From Pseudohoeflea sp964511625 (lineage in GTDB: Bacteria > Pseudomonadota > Alphaproteobacteria > Rhizobiales > Rhizobiaceae), in NCBI GenBank assembly GCA_964511625.1, contig CAZEJG010000018.1, forward strand, positions 1 to 64,000: DNA of 64,000 nucleotides. Direction: 5' to 3'. Under the pieces are notes generated by a model. It had not been told where the DNA came from, made no database searches, and saw only the letters and a list, made by a program, of their open reading frames with translations. This document shows, piece after piece, positions 55,763-64,000 of this stretch (positions within the stretch are counted from its first letter, which is position 1; each line of letters begins with the position of its first letter). The position numbers and the translations under genes are program-made.

Positions 55763-56794
55763 ATGACCCGCATCACCATAAGGCACGTCGCGGAAGAGGC
55801 CGGTTATTCGGTCACCGCGGTCTCCCGTTATCTGAACAAGCAGATTTCGCTGCCTGAGCAGTCCGCCAGGCGCATCGACGAAGCGGTCGCCAAGCTCGAC
55901 TACAAGCCCAATGCGCTGGCGCGGCGGCTGACCCGGGGCAAGAGCGAGACGATCGGCTTCATCACCTCGGATATCGCCTATCCGCTGTTTGCGGCGATCG
56001 CCAGCGCTTCGGAAGCCGAGGCCGCCGCCCACGGCTACAGCCTCTTGATGTTCAACAGCCGGAATCTTGTCGAGAACGAAATCTCGTTCCTCTCGCGGAT
56101 CGACGATCTTCAGGTCGAGGGGGTCTTGTTGATGACCAACCACTCCGACCACGGGCCTCTTGCGAAGAAGATCAACCAGAGCGGCAATGTCGTCCTGATC
56201 GACGAGGACGTGCCTGATGCGGATGCCCCGCGGCTCTTCGCCGACAACATTGCCGGCGCACGGATTGCCACCGAGCACCTGATTGCCGCGGGGCATCGTC
56301 GCATCGCCATCATAGCCGGGCCTGACGCGCTCCTGAGCTCGACAGAGCGTCTGGCCGGTTTCCGCGAAGCCATGGCCCAAGCGGGCATTCCCGTTGACGA
56401 GGATCTCGTCTTTGCCGGGCCGTACGAGGAAGTCACCGGAGAGACGGGTTTTGCGACCCTGATAGACCGGCCGGAACCGCCGACCGCCGTTTTCGCGTTC
56501 GCCGACATGCTCGCCATCGGGGCGATCAAGCTGGCGCGAAAGCGCGGCCTCAGGATACCGGAGGATGTGTCGCTCATCAGTTTCGACGACATCCACCACG
56601 CCGAAGTTCTCGATCCGCCGCTGACGACCGTACGCCAGTCGCCGGAGGAATTTGGTCGGCGCGGGGTCAACATGCTTCTCGAGCTCATTCGCGGAAAGGA
56701 ACCGCAGCAAGCGGTCCAGCGGATCGGTGTCGAGTTGATCAGCCGAAAATCAGTGTGCCCGCCAAAGGCGACGGGAGGTGCCGGGCGCGCTTGA
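55763..56794 (+). CDS. LacI-family transcriptional regulator
   Basis: A 343-residue repressor. The helix-turn-helix reads TIRHVAEEAGYSVTAVSRYL, followed by hinge and LacI sensor domain (IGFITSDIAYPLFAAIAS, LFADNIAGARIATEHLIAAGHRRIAII, DVSLISFDDI). The ATG at 55763 is preferred over 55745 and 55739, with GGGAGG 12 nt upstream. It is first in the row before the polyamine-type importer genes, 83 bp away on the same strand, so it probably controls them through the palindrome at 55696. Confidence 0.92.
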   Translation: MTRITIRHVAEEAGYSVTAVSRYLNKQISLPEQSARRIDEAVAKLDYKPNALARRLTRGKSETIGFITSDIAYPLFAAIASASEAEAAAHGYSLLMFNSRNLVENEISFLSRIDDLQVEGVLLMTNHSDHGPLAKKINQSGNVVLIDEDVPDADAPRLFADNIAGARIATEHLIAAGHRRIAIIAGPDALLSSTERLAGFREAMAQAGIPVDEDLVFAGPYEEVTGETGFATLIDRPEPPTAVFAFADMLAIGAIKLARKRGLRIPEDVSLISFDDIHHAEVLDPPLTTVRQSPEEFGRRGVNMLLELIRGKEPQQAVQRIGVELISRKSVCPPKATGGAGRA

Positions 56795-56877
56795 GATCAG
56801 GATGTGCAGAGTTGCCGCGCGTCCATGGGGAGGAACCAGACGAACCTCGACCAACCATAAAAAGGGAACAGCACCAC

Positions 56878-57981
56878 ATGTCAGTCAATCATTTCAGCCA
56901 GGATGCGGCTCAGATCGCGCTTGAAAAGTTCAAATCCGGTCAGATCAGCCGTCGCAGCTTCATGACCGCGCTGGCGGGCCTGGGGCTTGCAGCCACCTTC
57001 AAGCCGGGCGCGGCCTCGGCAGACGTTTCCGAAATCGTCATCTGCAACTGGGGCGGCGCCGCCCTGGAGGCATTCCAGAAGGCCTATGGCGAGCCGTTCA
57101 CCGAAGCCACGGGCATCGAGGTCGTCGTCGACGGCGCCGGTCCCTCCACAGGCGCGGTGCGCGCCATGGTCGAATCCAAGAACGTCATCTGGGATGCGAC
57201 CGACGGCGGCATGGTGGATGCGACCACGCTGGGTGCCGGCGGCTATATCGAGCCGATCGACTACTCGATCGTCGACAAGTCGCTGGTGGGCGAAGGCCTG
57301 GCTGCCGAATACGGCATCTGCAACTACACCTTCTCCAATGTGCTAGCCTACGACATCAAGAAGACGGGCGACACCGCGCCTACGAGCTGGGCCGACTTCT
57401 TCGACCTGGAAAAATATCCGGGCAAGCGCACCATGTGCAAATGGATCCAGGGTCAGCTCGAATCCGTTCTGCTCGCCGATGGTGTGAAGCCCGAGGACAT
57501 GTACCCTCTCGATGTCGACCGCGCCTTTGCGAAGCTCGATCCGCTGCTGCCGGAGATCATCTTCTGGGAAGGTGGCGCGCAGAGCCAGCAGCTCTTCCGC
57601 GACGGCGAGGTGGTGATGGGCAACATCTGGCACACCCGCGCCAACCTGCTCCGTAAGGAGAACCCGGAGTTCACCTGGACCTGGAACCAGAACCTACTGT
57701 TTGCCTCCGCCTGGTCTGTGCCCAAGGGCAACCCCTCCGGCAAGAAGGTCTTCGACTTCATCAACTCGTCGCTTCAGCCGGAAGGCCAGGTGGAACTGCT
57801 TCGCCTGATGGGCAACGGCCCGTCCAACCCGAAGGCGCTTGCTCTGATGACCGAGGAAGACAAGGCAGTCTACGCCCTGGCTCCGGAGAACGCGAAGAAC
57901 AACCTTCCGGTCAGCGCCGCCTATTACGCCGAAAACGAAGCCGAGCTGCAGAACCGCTTCCTCGATTTCATCTCCCGCTAA
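56878..57981 (+). CDS. ABC substrate-binding protein (polyamine/PotD type)
   Basis: A 367-residue periplasmic receptor. A twin-arginine signal (SRRSFMTALAGLGLAA, residues 24-39) has a cleavage site near residue 48. A PotD-like fold follows (IVICNWGGAALEAFQKAYGEPFTEATGIEVVVDG; YGICNYTFSNVLAYD). AAAGGGAAC precedes the ATG. The neighbours suggest a guanidino or related nitrogen compound as ligand (inference). A 10-bp stem-loop follows the stop. Confidence 0.9.
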   Translation: MSVNHFSQDAAQIALEKFKSGQISRRSFMTALAGLGLAATFKPGAASADVSEIVICNWGGAALEAFQKAYGEPFTEATGIEVVVDGAGPSTGAVRAMVESKNVIWDATDGGMVDATTLGAGGYIEPIDYSIVDKSLVGEGLAAEYGICNYTFSNVLAYDIKKTGDTAPTSWADFFDLEKYPGKRTMCKWIQGQLESVLLADGVKPEDMYPLDVDRAFAKLDPLLPEIIFWEGGAQSQQLFRDGEVVMGNIWHTRANLLRKENPEFTWTWNQNLLFASAWSVPKGNPSGKKVFDFINSSLQPEGQVELLRLMGNGPSNPKALALMTEEDKAVYALAPENAKNNLPVSAAYYAENEAELQNRFLDFISR

Positions 57982-57987
57982 CCTGCA

Positions 57988-58020
57988 GGGCCGTCGCCGC
58001 ACCAGTTGCCGCGACGGCCC
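57988..58020 (+). promoter_or_regulatory. strong stem-loop between binding protein and permease
   Basis: GGGCCGTCGC (57988-57997) pairs perfectly with GCGACGGCCC (58011-58020) around a 13-nt loop, 6 bp after the binding-protein stop and ending 4 bp before the permease start, so it also covers the permease ribosome-binding region. Confidence 0.7.
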
Positions 58021-58024
58021 GCCG

Positions 58025-58876
58025 ATGGTGATCAAAGTGACCAATTTCGAGCGGTGGGCCTTCATGCTCACGGTGCCGGCCGGCGTCGTGGCCATCGGGC
58101 TCTATGTCTTCCCGATCCTTCAGGTTCTGGCCCTGAGCGTGACAGAGCCGAGCTTCGGCTTCGGGAATTACGTCAGCATGTTCCAAAACCCGGCGATCGG
58201 CCGGGTGGTGCGGACGACGCTCATCGTGTCGGCGGTGACGACGCTCTTCACCATCGTCTTCAGCTACATCGTCGCTTTCGCGCTCGTGCAGATGCGCCCG
58301 AAGGTTCGGCGCTTCGCCATGTTTCTCGTCATGCTGCCGTTCTGGATTTCGGTGCTGGTGCGCGCCTTTTCCTGGATCACCATCCTGCGCCGCAACGGCG
58401 TTCTCAACTCCGCACTCGTCAAGGCCGGCGTGATCAACGAGCCGCTCGAGCTGATCTACAACCCGCTCGGCGTCATCATCGGCATGGTTCACTACATGAT
58501 GCCGTTCGCCATCCTTTTGCTTTACGCCAACCTGACGGATATCGACCAGCGCATCATCCAGGCCGCCCGGTCGCTCGGTGCACGGGCGCCGACCATCTTC
58601 TGGCGCATCTGGCTGCCGCTTTCCACGCCGGGTCTCGCGATCGCCACGCTGTTCGTCGTCATCTTTTCCTTCGGCTTCCTCGTTACCCCGGCCATCCTCG
58701 GCGCAGGGCGCGTCTTGATGATCGCCGAATACATCTCGGTGCAGATCTCGAGCACCCTTCGCTGGGGCGTGGCGACGGCGCTGTCGACGACGATGCTGAT
58801 CTGCGTTGCCGCGGCGATTGCACTCGCCATGCGCCATCCGGCCTTCCGTAGCGCTTTCGGAGGATCGCAGAAATGA
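58025..58876 (+). CDS. ABC polyamine-type permease (PotB type)
   Basis: A 283-residue, six-segment inner-membrane subunit. LTDIDQRIIQAARSLGARAP is the EAA-type ATPase-contact loop. FLVMLPFWISVLVRAFSW matches PotB-like proteins. No good ribosome-binding site is visible before ATG 58025, as the stem-loop occupies that region; access may depend on RNA folding or on the hairpin opening. It overlaps the next permease by 4 nt. Confidence 0.91.
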   Translation: MVIKVTNFERWAFMLTVPAGVVAIGLYVFPILQVLALSVTEPSFGFGNYVSMFQNPAIGRVVRTTLIVSAVTTLFTIVFSYIVAFALVQMRPKVRRFAMFLVMLPFWISVLVRAFSWITILRRNGVLNSALVKAGVINEPLELIYNPLGVIIGMVHYMMPFAILLLYANLTDIDQRIIQAARSLGARAPTIFWRIWLPLSTPGLAIATLFVVIFSFGFLVTPAILGAGRVLMIAEYISVQISSTLRWGVATALSTTMLICVAAAIALAMRHPAFRSAFGGSQK

Positions 58877-59679
58877 GTTCGCGCATGACCTTCTTCGAGC
58901 GCACGCTGCCGCGCCTCGTGACCTGGCTGCTGCTGGCCTTCCTCTTCCTGCCGATCCTGGTCGTCATTCCGGTATCGCTGACCGACAAGAGCTACCTGTC
59001 GCTTCCCGACGGCGCGATCTCGTTCCAGCACTATGCCTCGCTGCTGAATTGGCGGGCCGGCTGGCTGCCGAGCATCTTCACGAGTATCGGCATCGCCACC
59101 GCCTCGAGCATACTCGTGACCATCATCGCGTCGGCCTTCGCGATCGGCGCCTGGGTGCATGCGGGCCGCTGGCCCAACCTGCTTCGGCTGATTCTGCTGT
59201 CGCCGCTCATCGTGCCGCCGATCATCTACGCCGTCGGAATGGTGCGCCTCTGGTCTCGCTTCGGTCTCCTCGATACCTGGATCGGCGTCACGATCGTCCA
59301 CGTCATCCTGTCCATGCCGCTGGCGGTTCTGGCGATCGGCGCGTCGCTCGCCAATCTCGATCCGCGACTCGTCCAGGCGGCGCGTTCGCTGGGTGCGCGA
59401 CCGCCAACCGTCTTTTTCAGGGTGATCCTGCCCAACATCCTGCCGGGTGTGGGCGCGGGAGCCGTGCTCGCCTTCATCACCTCCTGGGACGAGATCACCG
59501 TTACGCTCTTCATCACCAGCCGCCATGTGGTGACGCTGCCGCGCAAGATCTGGACGAGCATCGCCGATGCCGTCGATCCGGCGCTCGCCGCCATTGCCGC
59601 GGTCATGCTGATCGTCACCGTCGTCGCGCTGCTTTTGCGCATGCTTGTTTGGGATCGCCGCAATCAGGCGCGCCGCTAG
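58873..59679 (+). CDS. ABC polyamine-type permease (PotC type)
   Basis: A 268-residue, six-segment inner-membrane subunit. The EAA loop NLDPRLVQAARSLGARPPTV and the tail region SWDEITVTLFITSR match PotC-like proteins. Coupled to the PotB-type gene by ATGA overlap. It forms the transmembrane heterodimer with it; the ATPase is encoded at 60737, after the amidinotransferase-like gene. Confidence 0.92.
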   Translation: MSSRMTFFERTLPRLVTWLLLAFLFLPILVVIPVSLTDKSYLSLPDGAISFQHYASLLNWRAGWLPSIFTSIGIATASSILVTIIASAFAIGAWVHAGRWPNLLRLILLSPLIVPPIIYAVGMVRLWSRFGLLDTWIGVTIVHVILSMPLAVLAIGASLANLDPRLVQAARSLGARPPTVFFRVILPNILPGVGAGAVLAFITSWDEITVTLFITSRHVVTLPRKIWTSIADAVDPALAAIAAVMLIVTVVALLLRMLVWDRRNQARR

Positions 59680-59718
59680 ACCTCACGATTTACAGTTACC
59701 GAGAAAGGAAGTTGCAAC

Positions 59719-60735
59719 ATGAGTGCTCACACCCCCTCAATGAGCGAACACGAATACCGGGAAGCCAAGTTCTTCCAGACCTTCGGTTCGGTTCCCACGC
59801 CCGGCTTCACCGACCCTGCCGAACAGACCGCCGTGTGGGGCCGTCCGTGGGGTTGCACCAACGATGTCGGCAAGCTGCGCGCCGTCCTCATGCACCGCCC
59901 CGGCGATGAGCTGAACATCGTCGAGAACAAGCCGATGCCGGAAACCGGCGGTTTCGGCGATCCGGAAAAGGGCTGGTACTGGATGGGCAAGACATTGCCC
60001 GATCTCGCCGCCATGCAGGCCGCCCATGACCGCTTCACCGACCTTCTGCGTTCGGAAGGTGTGGAAGTGATCTATGTCGACAAGGCCGCTCCGGGCGCCA
60101 TGAAGCAGATCTACTGTCGCGACAGCGTCATCGGCGTGAAGGGCGGCGCGATCGTCACGCGCCTGGCCCGCAAGGTGCGCCGCGGCGAGGAGCTGCCGGT
60201 CACCCGCGCCCTTGCCAATGCCGGCTGCCCGATCCTCGGCACCCTTCACGGCGAGGCGGTGTTCGAAGGCGGCGGCTTCGCGCTGATCGACGAGAAGACG
60301 GCCGTGTGCGCGGTGTCCGTCGCCTGCAACGAAGAAGGCGTCCGCCAGGTCGAGAGCATTCTCAACGGTCTCGGCATCGAACTGATCAAGCTACCGATGC
60401 CGGGCTACCGCATCCACATCGACGGCTCGTTCAACATGATCGACCACGAGACCGCGATCATCAACATCAACGAGCTGCCCTACTTCTTCATCGAATATCT
60501 CAACAAGCGCGGCATGAAGCTCATCGAACTGCCACCGGAGGACAATGCGTTCTCGCTCAACTGTCTGGCCATCGCACCGGGCAAGGTGATCATGCACGAA
60601 ACCCGTACCCCGCGTCTGGCCGAGCGTCTCGACAAGGCCGGCATAGAAGTGCTGACCATCGACTACGAATGTGTTGAACTCGGTGGCGGCGGCATTCACT
60701 GCTCGACCGGCCCGCTCGCGCGAGACCCCAGCTAA
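59719..60735 (+). CDS. amidinotransferase / dimethylargininase-like hydrolase
   Basis: A 338-residue enzyme of the guanidino-group-modifying superfamily (amidinotransferase, arginine deiminase, dimethylargininase). Catalytic residues are in place: Asp135 near YCRDSVIG, Glu183 (FEGGG), His233 with Asp235 (RIHIDGS) and nucleophile Cys328 (GIHCSTG). It hydrolyses or transfers a guanidine carbon via a covalent thiouronium. It sits within the transporter operon, between the permeases and ATPase, so the imported compound probably has a guanidino group. Exact substrate unknown. Confidence 0.88.
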   Translation: MSAHTPSMSEHEYREAKFFQTFGSVPTPGFTDPAEQTAVWGRPWGCTNDVGKLRAVLMHRPGDELNIVENKPMPETGGFGDPEKGWYWMGKTLPDLAAMQAAHDRFTDLLRSEGVEVIYVDKAAPGAMKQIYCRDSVIGVKGGAIVTRLARKVRRGEELPVTRALANAGCPILGTLHGEAVFEGGGFALIDEKTAVCAVSVACNEEGVRQVESILNGLGIELIKLPMPGYRIHIDGSFNMIDHETAIININELPYFFIEYLNKRGMKLIELPPEDNAFSLNCLAIAPGKVIMHETRTPRLAERLDKAGIEVLTIDYECVELGGGGIHCSTGPLARDPS

Positions 60736-60736
60736 G

Positions 60737-61807
60737 ATGGCCTTTCTCGACATCAGAAAACTGCGCAAGACCTACGGGACAGCGATTGCCCTCGATGGGA
60801 TCGACCTGTCGGTCAAGGCGGGTGAGTTCGTGACCCTGCTCGGTCCTTCCGGGTCAGGCAAGACAACCCTTTTGATGTCGATCGCCGGTTTCACCAGGCC
60901 GGAGGAAGGCGGCATCGTGGTTGATGGACGTGACATCACGGACATGGATCCCGAGGACCGTGACTTCGGCCTGGTCTTCCAGGGCTATGCGCTCTTCCCG
61001 CATCTGTCGGTGGCGGAAAACATCGCCTTTCCGCTCAAGGTTCGCAAATGGGACAAGGCCCGCGTCGCCGCCCGGGTCGAGGAGATGCTGACCCTCGTCG
61101 GCCTGCAGGACTATGCGTCGCGCAAGCCGAACCAGCTCTCCGGGGGACAGCAGCAGCGGGTGGCGATCGCCCGCGCCCTGTCCTACGGCCCGCGCATCCT
61201 GCTGCTCGACGAGCCGCTCTCGGCGCTCGACCGGAACCTGCGGGAATCCATGCAGCGGGAGCTCAAGCGGCTGCATCAGGAGACGGGGGTGACGTTCATC
61301 TTCGTCACCCACGACCAGGAAGAGGCCTATGCGATGTCCGATCGCATCGCCGTCTTCCAGTCGGGCCGTATCGTTCAGGTGGGCGAGCCGCGCGAGATCT
61401 ACACACAGCCCAAGTCTTTGTTCGTTGCGGGGTTTCTCGGCGGCAACAACATATTCAAAGCCAGCTATTCGGCTGCGGACGATACGGTCTCCTTCTTCGG
61501 TTCGACTTATCCGGCGCCGCCGCAATTTGATGCGTCGCTGGTCGGAAAGGACGGGGAGATCGTCGGCTGGATCCGACCAGAGGATATCTCGATTTCCGAT
61601 GGCAATGGAGACGGGATGCTGTTCGAGGCGAGTGTGGTCGATATCTCCTTCGCGGGTGCTGCCGAAAAGCTCGCCGTGATCGCACCCGACGGACAGGAAC
61701 TCGGCCTCACCCTGCCGATGGAGGCCACGCGCGACATCCGGCGGGGGGCGACCGTCACCTGTCTGGTCAAGCCGCAGAATCTGGGATTTCTGGCGCCAGA
61801 GACATGA
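60737..61807 (+). CDS. ABC polyamine-type ATPase (PotA type)
   Basis: A 356-residue ATPase with canonical Walker A GPSGSGKTT, Q-loop VFQGY, signature LSGGQQQRV, Walker B LLLDEPLSALD and H-loop VTHDQ. A C-terminal TOBE domain follows (EIVGWIRPEDISISDG). The ATG at 60737 starts 1 bp after the amidinotransferase stop; the frame upstream to 60671 is an overlap only. It completes the importer formed by the genes at 56878, 58025 and 58873. Confidence 0.94.
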   Translation: MAFLDIRKLRKTYGTAIALDGIDLSVKAGEFVTLLGPSGSGKTTLLMSIAGFTRPEEGGIVVDGRDITDMDPEDRDFGLVFQGYALFPHLSVAENIAFPLKVRKWDKARVAARVEEMLTLVGLQDYASRKPNQLSGGQQQRVAIARALSYGPRILLLDEPLSALDRNLRESMQRELKRLHQETGVTFIFVTHDQEEAYAMSDRIAVFQSGRIVQVGEPREIYTQPKSLFVAGFLGGNNIFKASYSAADDTVSFFGSTYPAPPQFDASLVGKDGEIVGWIRPEDISISDGNGDGMLFEASVVDISFAGAAEKLAVIAPDGQELGLTLPMEATRDIRRGATVTCLVKPQNLGFLAPET

Positions 61808-61891
61808 CAACCGGCTGAACGGATGACGACGTGAATGGAGATCGTTGTCTCTTTCCGCTCTCGCTGCAATTACAGATAGAAGAAGAACCAA

Positions 61892-63256
61892 ATGACAATT
61901 TCGCTCAAGCCCGTCACCATTCCGGATTTCGGTATCCCGCTCGAACGTCCCGCCATTCCGGCGGAGACCTACGCGTCGCGCTGCGCGACGGCATTCGAAC
62001 GCTCCAGGGCCGACTGGATGGTGGTCTATGCGGACCGCGAACACTTCGCCAACATCTCGTTTCTGACCGGCTTCGAACCCCGCTTCGAGGAAGCGCTGCT
62101 GCTGCTCGGGCCGAACGGACGCAAGATCGTCATTACCGGCAACGAGAACCAGGGCTATACGCCGATCTCACCCCTCGCGGGGCTCGAAACCATGCTGTGC
62201 CAGTCGCTCAGCCTGATGGGGCAGGATCGCAGCGAAGAGCGGAGCCTTGCCGCGGTGCTTGTTGAAGCCGGGATCAAGCCGGGCGATACGGTCGGGCTCG
62301 TGGGATGGAAATATATCGAAGCCGCAGAGTCCGGCCTCGACCGTCCCACCTTCTTCGTTCCCGCCTATGTGGTGGATTCGCTCCTTCACGTGACCGGGCC
62401 ATCGGGCACGGTGAGCGATGCCACGGCTATCCTCATGCATCCGGCGGAAGGGTTGCGGACGATCGTGGATATCGACCAGATCGCCGAGGCGGAATGGGCG
62501 GCCACGCGCGCCTCCGCCGCCGTCTGGCGGATCGTCTCGGGTTTCCAGCTCGGCGACAGCGAATATGCCGCTGCCGCGCGCATGGGCTATGCGGGCGAGG
62601 CCATGAACTGCCATCCGATGATGTCGACCAGCGATGCGAGCGCCCAGGTTATCGGTCTGCGCAGCCCGACCGCGCGCATTCCCGGCAAGGGGAATGGGGC
62701 CACGACAGCGGTAAGCTACTGGGGCGGCCTGACCGCGCGAGCGGGCCTGATCACCGACATGGACGAGGATTTCCTCGCAACCGCCAAGGCCTATTTCGCA
62801 GGCCTCGTGAGCTGGTACGAGACCGCCGATATCGGCGTCGAGGGCGGGGCGATCCACGAGGCGGTCGTCTCGAAACTTGCCGAGGGCAAGCTGAAGTCCG
62901 CGCTCAATCCGGGTCACCTGACCGGACACGAGGAATGGCTGCACTCTCCGATCCGTCCCGGCTCGACCGAGAAGATTGCCTCCGGCATGCCGTTCCAGGT
63001 CGACATCATTCCGGTGCCGATGCCGAACGGCTGGAGCCTGAACTGTGAGGATGCGGTGACTTTCGCGGACGCGGATCTTCGCCGGAAGCTGGCCGCGAAG
63101 TACCCAGAAATCGCCGCCCGTTTCGACGCCCGTCGGGCTTATGTGAAGGGCCAACTCGGGATCGAGGTGCGCGACAACATCCTGCTTCTGTCCAACATTC
63201 CGCTCAGCCTGGCACCGTTCTGGCTCGCTTCGAACTTGCTGCTGGCGAACGAGTGA
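61892..63256 (+). CDS. M24-fold (creatinase/prolidase-like) protein, metal ligands missing
   Basis: A 454-residue protein with a creatinase N-terminal domain (about 1-180) and a pita-bread M24 domain. Of the five M24 metal ligands (Asp, Asp, His, Glu, Glu), both aspartates are absent around residue 271-285 (SYWGGLTARAG). The His (PGHLTGHEEW, about 342) and last Glu (NCEDAV) remain, and the other Glu is Asp (FQVDIIP). This resembles creatinase, which works without metal. Alongside the amidinotransferase-like enzyme, cleavage of a guanidino compound is a fair guess. It starts 84 bp after the ATPase. Confidence 0.82.
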   Translation: MTISLKPVTIPDFGIPLERPAIPAETYASRCATAFERSRADWMVVYADREHFANISFLTGFEPRFEEALLLLGPNGRKIVITGNENQGYTPISPLAGLETMLCQSLSLMGQDRSEERSLAAVLVEAGIKPGDTVGLVGWKYIEAAESGLDRPTFFVPAYVVDSLLHVTGPSGTVSDATAILMHPAEGLRTIVDIDQIAEAEWAATRASAAVWRIVSGFQLGDSEYAAAARMGYAGEAMNCHPMMSTSDASAQVIGLRSPTARIPGKGNGATTAVSYWGGLTARAGLITDMDEDFLATAKAYFAGLVSWYETADIGVEGGAIHEAVVSKLAEGKLKSALNPGHLTGHEEWLHSPIRPGSTEKIASGMPFQVDIIPVPMPNGWSLNCEDAVTFADADLRRKLAAKYPEIAARFDARRAYVKGQLGIEVRDNILLLSNIPLSLAPFWLASNLLLANE

Positions 63257-63266
63257 ACAAGAGGTG

Positions 63267-63293
63267 AGGCGGTGGGCTGCCGCCTTCCCCTTT
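63267..63293 (+). terminator. possible terminator after M24-fold gene
   Basis: AGGCGG (63267-63272) pairs with CCGCCT (63280-63285) around a 7-nt loop, followed by a short pyrimidine tract TCCCCTTT. Lies between convergent genes. Confidence 0.4.
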
Positions 63294-63375
63294 CGCGAGC
63301 TGTTACCGGCTCAGCGCAACGTGGTCTCGCTGTGAAACGTCAGACTGCCAGACTGCGGTGACAAGCTCTTTGCCA

Positions 63376-64000
63376 CTATGCAGAGAGATTGCCGACCACG
63401 CGCAGGCGAACCCTGAGCGGGTTGCCGGGAATGTAGGCCATCGGCACGTCCTCGATGTCGAGCACGTCGAGCGTCAAGAAGTCCGCTCCCGCCTCCACGG
63501 CCCGTTTTTCGGCGATGTCCCTCGCGGTGTCCAGCGCCTGCTGCCGATCGAGATCATAGAAGATCTGGTCGCATTCGCCGCTGACCTGTGCCATGGCCGC
63601 GCCGACCGCATTGGCGACGCCCGCATGTTCGACCTTGATGACCTGCGATACGCCGGACAGGGCGTCGGGAACGAGAGCGGCACCACCGCCGACGACGATG
63701 ACGGGAAGGTCGGCGGCGCTGGTCTTCATGCGATCGACGAGATCGGCGAGCCGGTCGCGGATCCAGGCTTCGACATGTTTGACGAGGGTTTCAGGCAGGT
63801 CATCGACATGGCTGCGGGTTCCGAAATCCATGCGCCCCGCATGGACCGCCATATCGGTCAAAGTCAGCGCATCGCCGCCCTTCACCCGTGCCTTTTCCGA
63901 AATCCTGTAGCCGACGCTTGCGGGACCGATGCTTCCGGTCGCCTCGTCGACAATGGTGCCGCCTCCGAGCGCGATCGCAAGCACGTCCGGCATGCGGAAG
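63376..64000 (-). CDS. hydantoinase/oxoprolinase family protein (HyuA-like), partial
   Basis: The C-terminal ~208 residues of a HyuA-type ATP-dependent amidohydrolase subunit; the frame runs off the right edge. Visible are the phosphate-binding-like LAIALGGGTIVDE, VIVVGGGAALVP, KVEHAGVANAVGAAMAQVSG and the typical C-terminal segment with an end after VVGNLSA. Such enzymes open hydantoin or oxoproline rings. It is convergent with the creatinase-like gene. N-methylhydantoin or ureido chemistry would fit the guanidino theme, but the link is inference. Confidence 0.87.
   Translation of the reverse strand, partial: FRMPDVLAIALGGGTIVDEATGSIGPASVGYRISEKARVKGGDALTLTDMAVHAGRMDFGTRSHVDDLPETLVKHVEAWIRDRLADLVDRMKTSAADLPVIVVGGGAALVPDALSGVSQVIKVEHAGVANAVGAAMAQVSGECDQIFYDLDRQQALDTARDIAEKRAVEAGADFLTLDVLDIEDVPMAYIPGNPLRVRLRVVGNLSA

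Overview
The window is about 64 kb of GC-rich DNA packed with genes. It carries many ABC and TRAP uptake systems, Tat-exported binding proteins, LacI/GntR/LysR regulators and catabolic enzymes. This style is typical of the metabolically versatile Hyphomicrobiales (Rhizobiales) branch of Alphaproteobacteria; no marker gene fixes genus or species. A run of exactly 100 N (15066-15165) shows it comes from a draft scaffold. I see no rRNA, CRISPR array, insertion sequence or integrase.

Left end (1-5030): two tandem, decayed copies of an initiator-tRNA (fMet)-like sequence with a terminator, an AraC-type regulator, and a large autotransporter whose passenger contains a near-perfect 993-bp internal duplication. 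5284-10574: a HutC-type GntR regulator divergent from an FAD oxidoreductase and a complete TRAP transporter. 10824-17460: an ArsR-type regulator, an intracellular GH51 arabinofuranosidase and a CUT1 sugar ABC importer (one permease broken by the N gap), closed by a strong terminator. This looks like an arabinoside uptake and hydrolysis unit. A decayed pdxA-like remnant follows on the minus strand.

17823-36549: a LacI regulator divergent from one very long co-oriented run. The run holds a CUT1 importer with two complementary, asymmetric ATPases, then Gfo/Idh/MocA oxidoreductase, TIM-barrel isomerase, DUF4432 epimerase-like protein, SDR, family III CoA-transferase, a binding-protein homologue without a signal peptide, a crotonase, a ribose-type (CUT2) importer and an FAH-family enzyme. 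This is the least understood and most novel-looking region: two sugar importers joined to sugar oxidation and CoA-activation enzymes.

37416-51854: a complete lower pathway for hydroxyquinol (benzene-1,2,4-triol). It has a flavin monooxygenase, intradiol hydroxyquinol dioxygenase, maleylacetate reductase, 3-oxoadipate CoA-transferase and 3-oxoadipyl-CoA thiolase. Alongside are a LysR regulator, a branched-chain-type ABC importer and an MhqO/MhqD-like dioxygenase and esterase pair. The module is bracketed by 36-nt direct repeats (35/36 identical) of the tRNA-3'-end-like element, which suggests it moved or recombined as a block.

52076-55656: a small GntR-controlled unit (Gfo/Idh/MocA oxidoreductase, class II aldolase, 2-hydroxyacid dehydrogenase) with two near-identical 18-bp candidate operators. 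55763-64000: a LacI regulator with a perfect palindromic operator, a polyamine-type ABC importer, an amidinotransferase/dimethylargininase-like enzyme, an M24-fold (creatinase-like) protein lacking most metal ligands, and, convergent, the C-terminal part of a hydantoinase/oxoprolinase. Together these suggest uptake and breakdown of a guanidino or ureido compound. Four of the six exported binding-protein genes are followed by a strong stem-loop before the downstream transporter gene.
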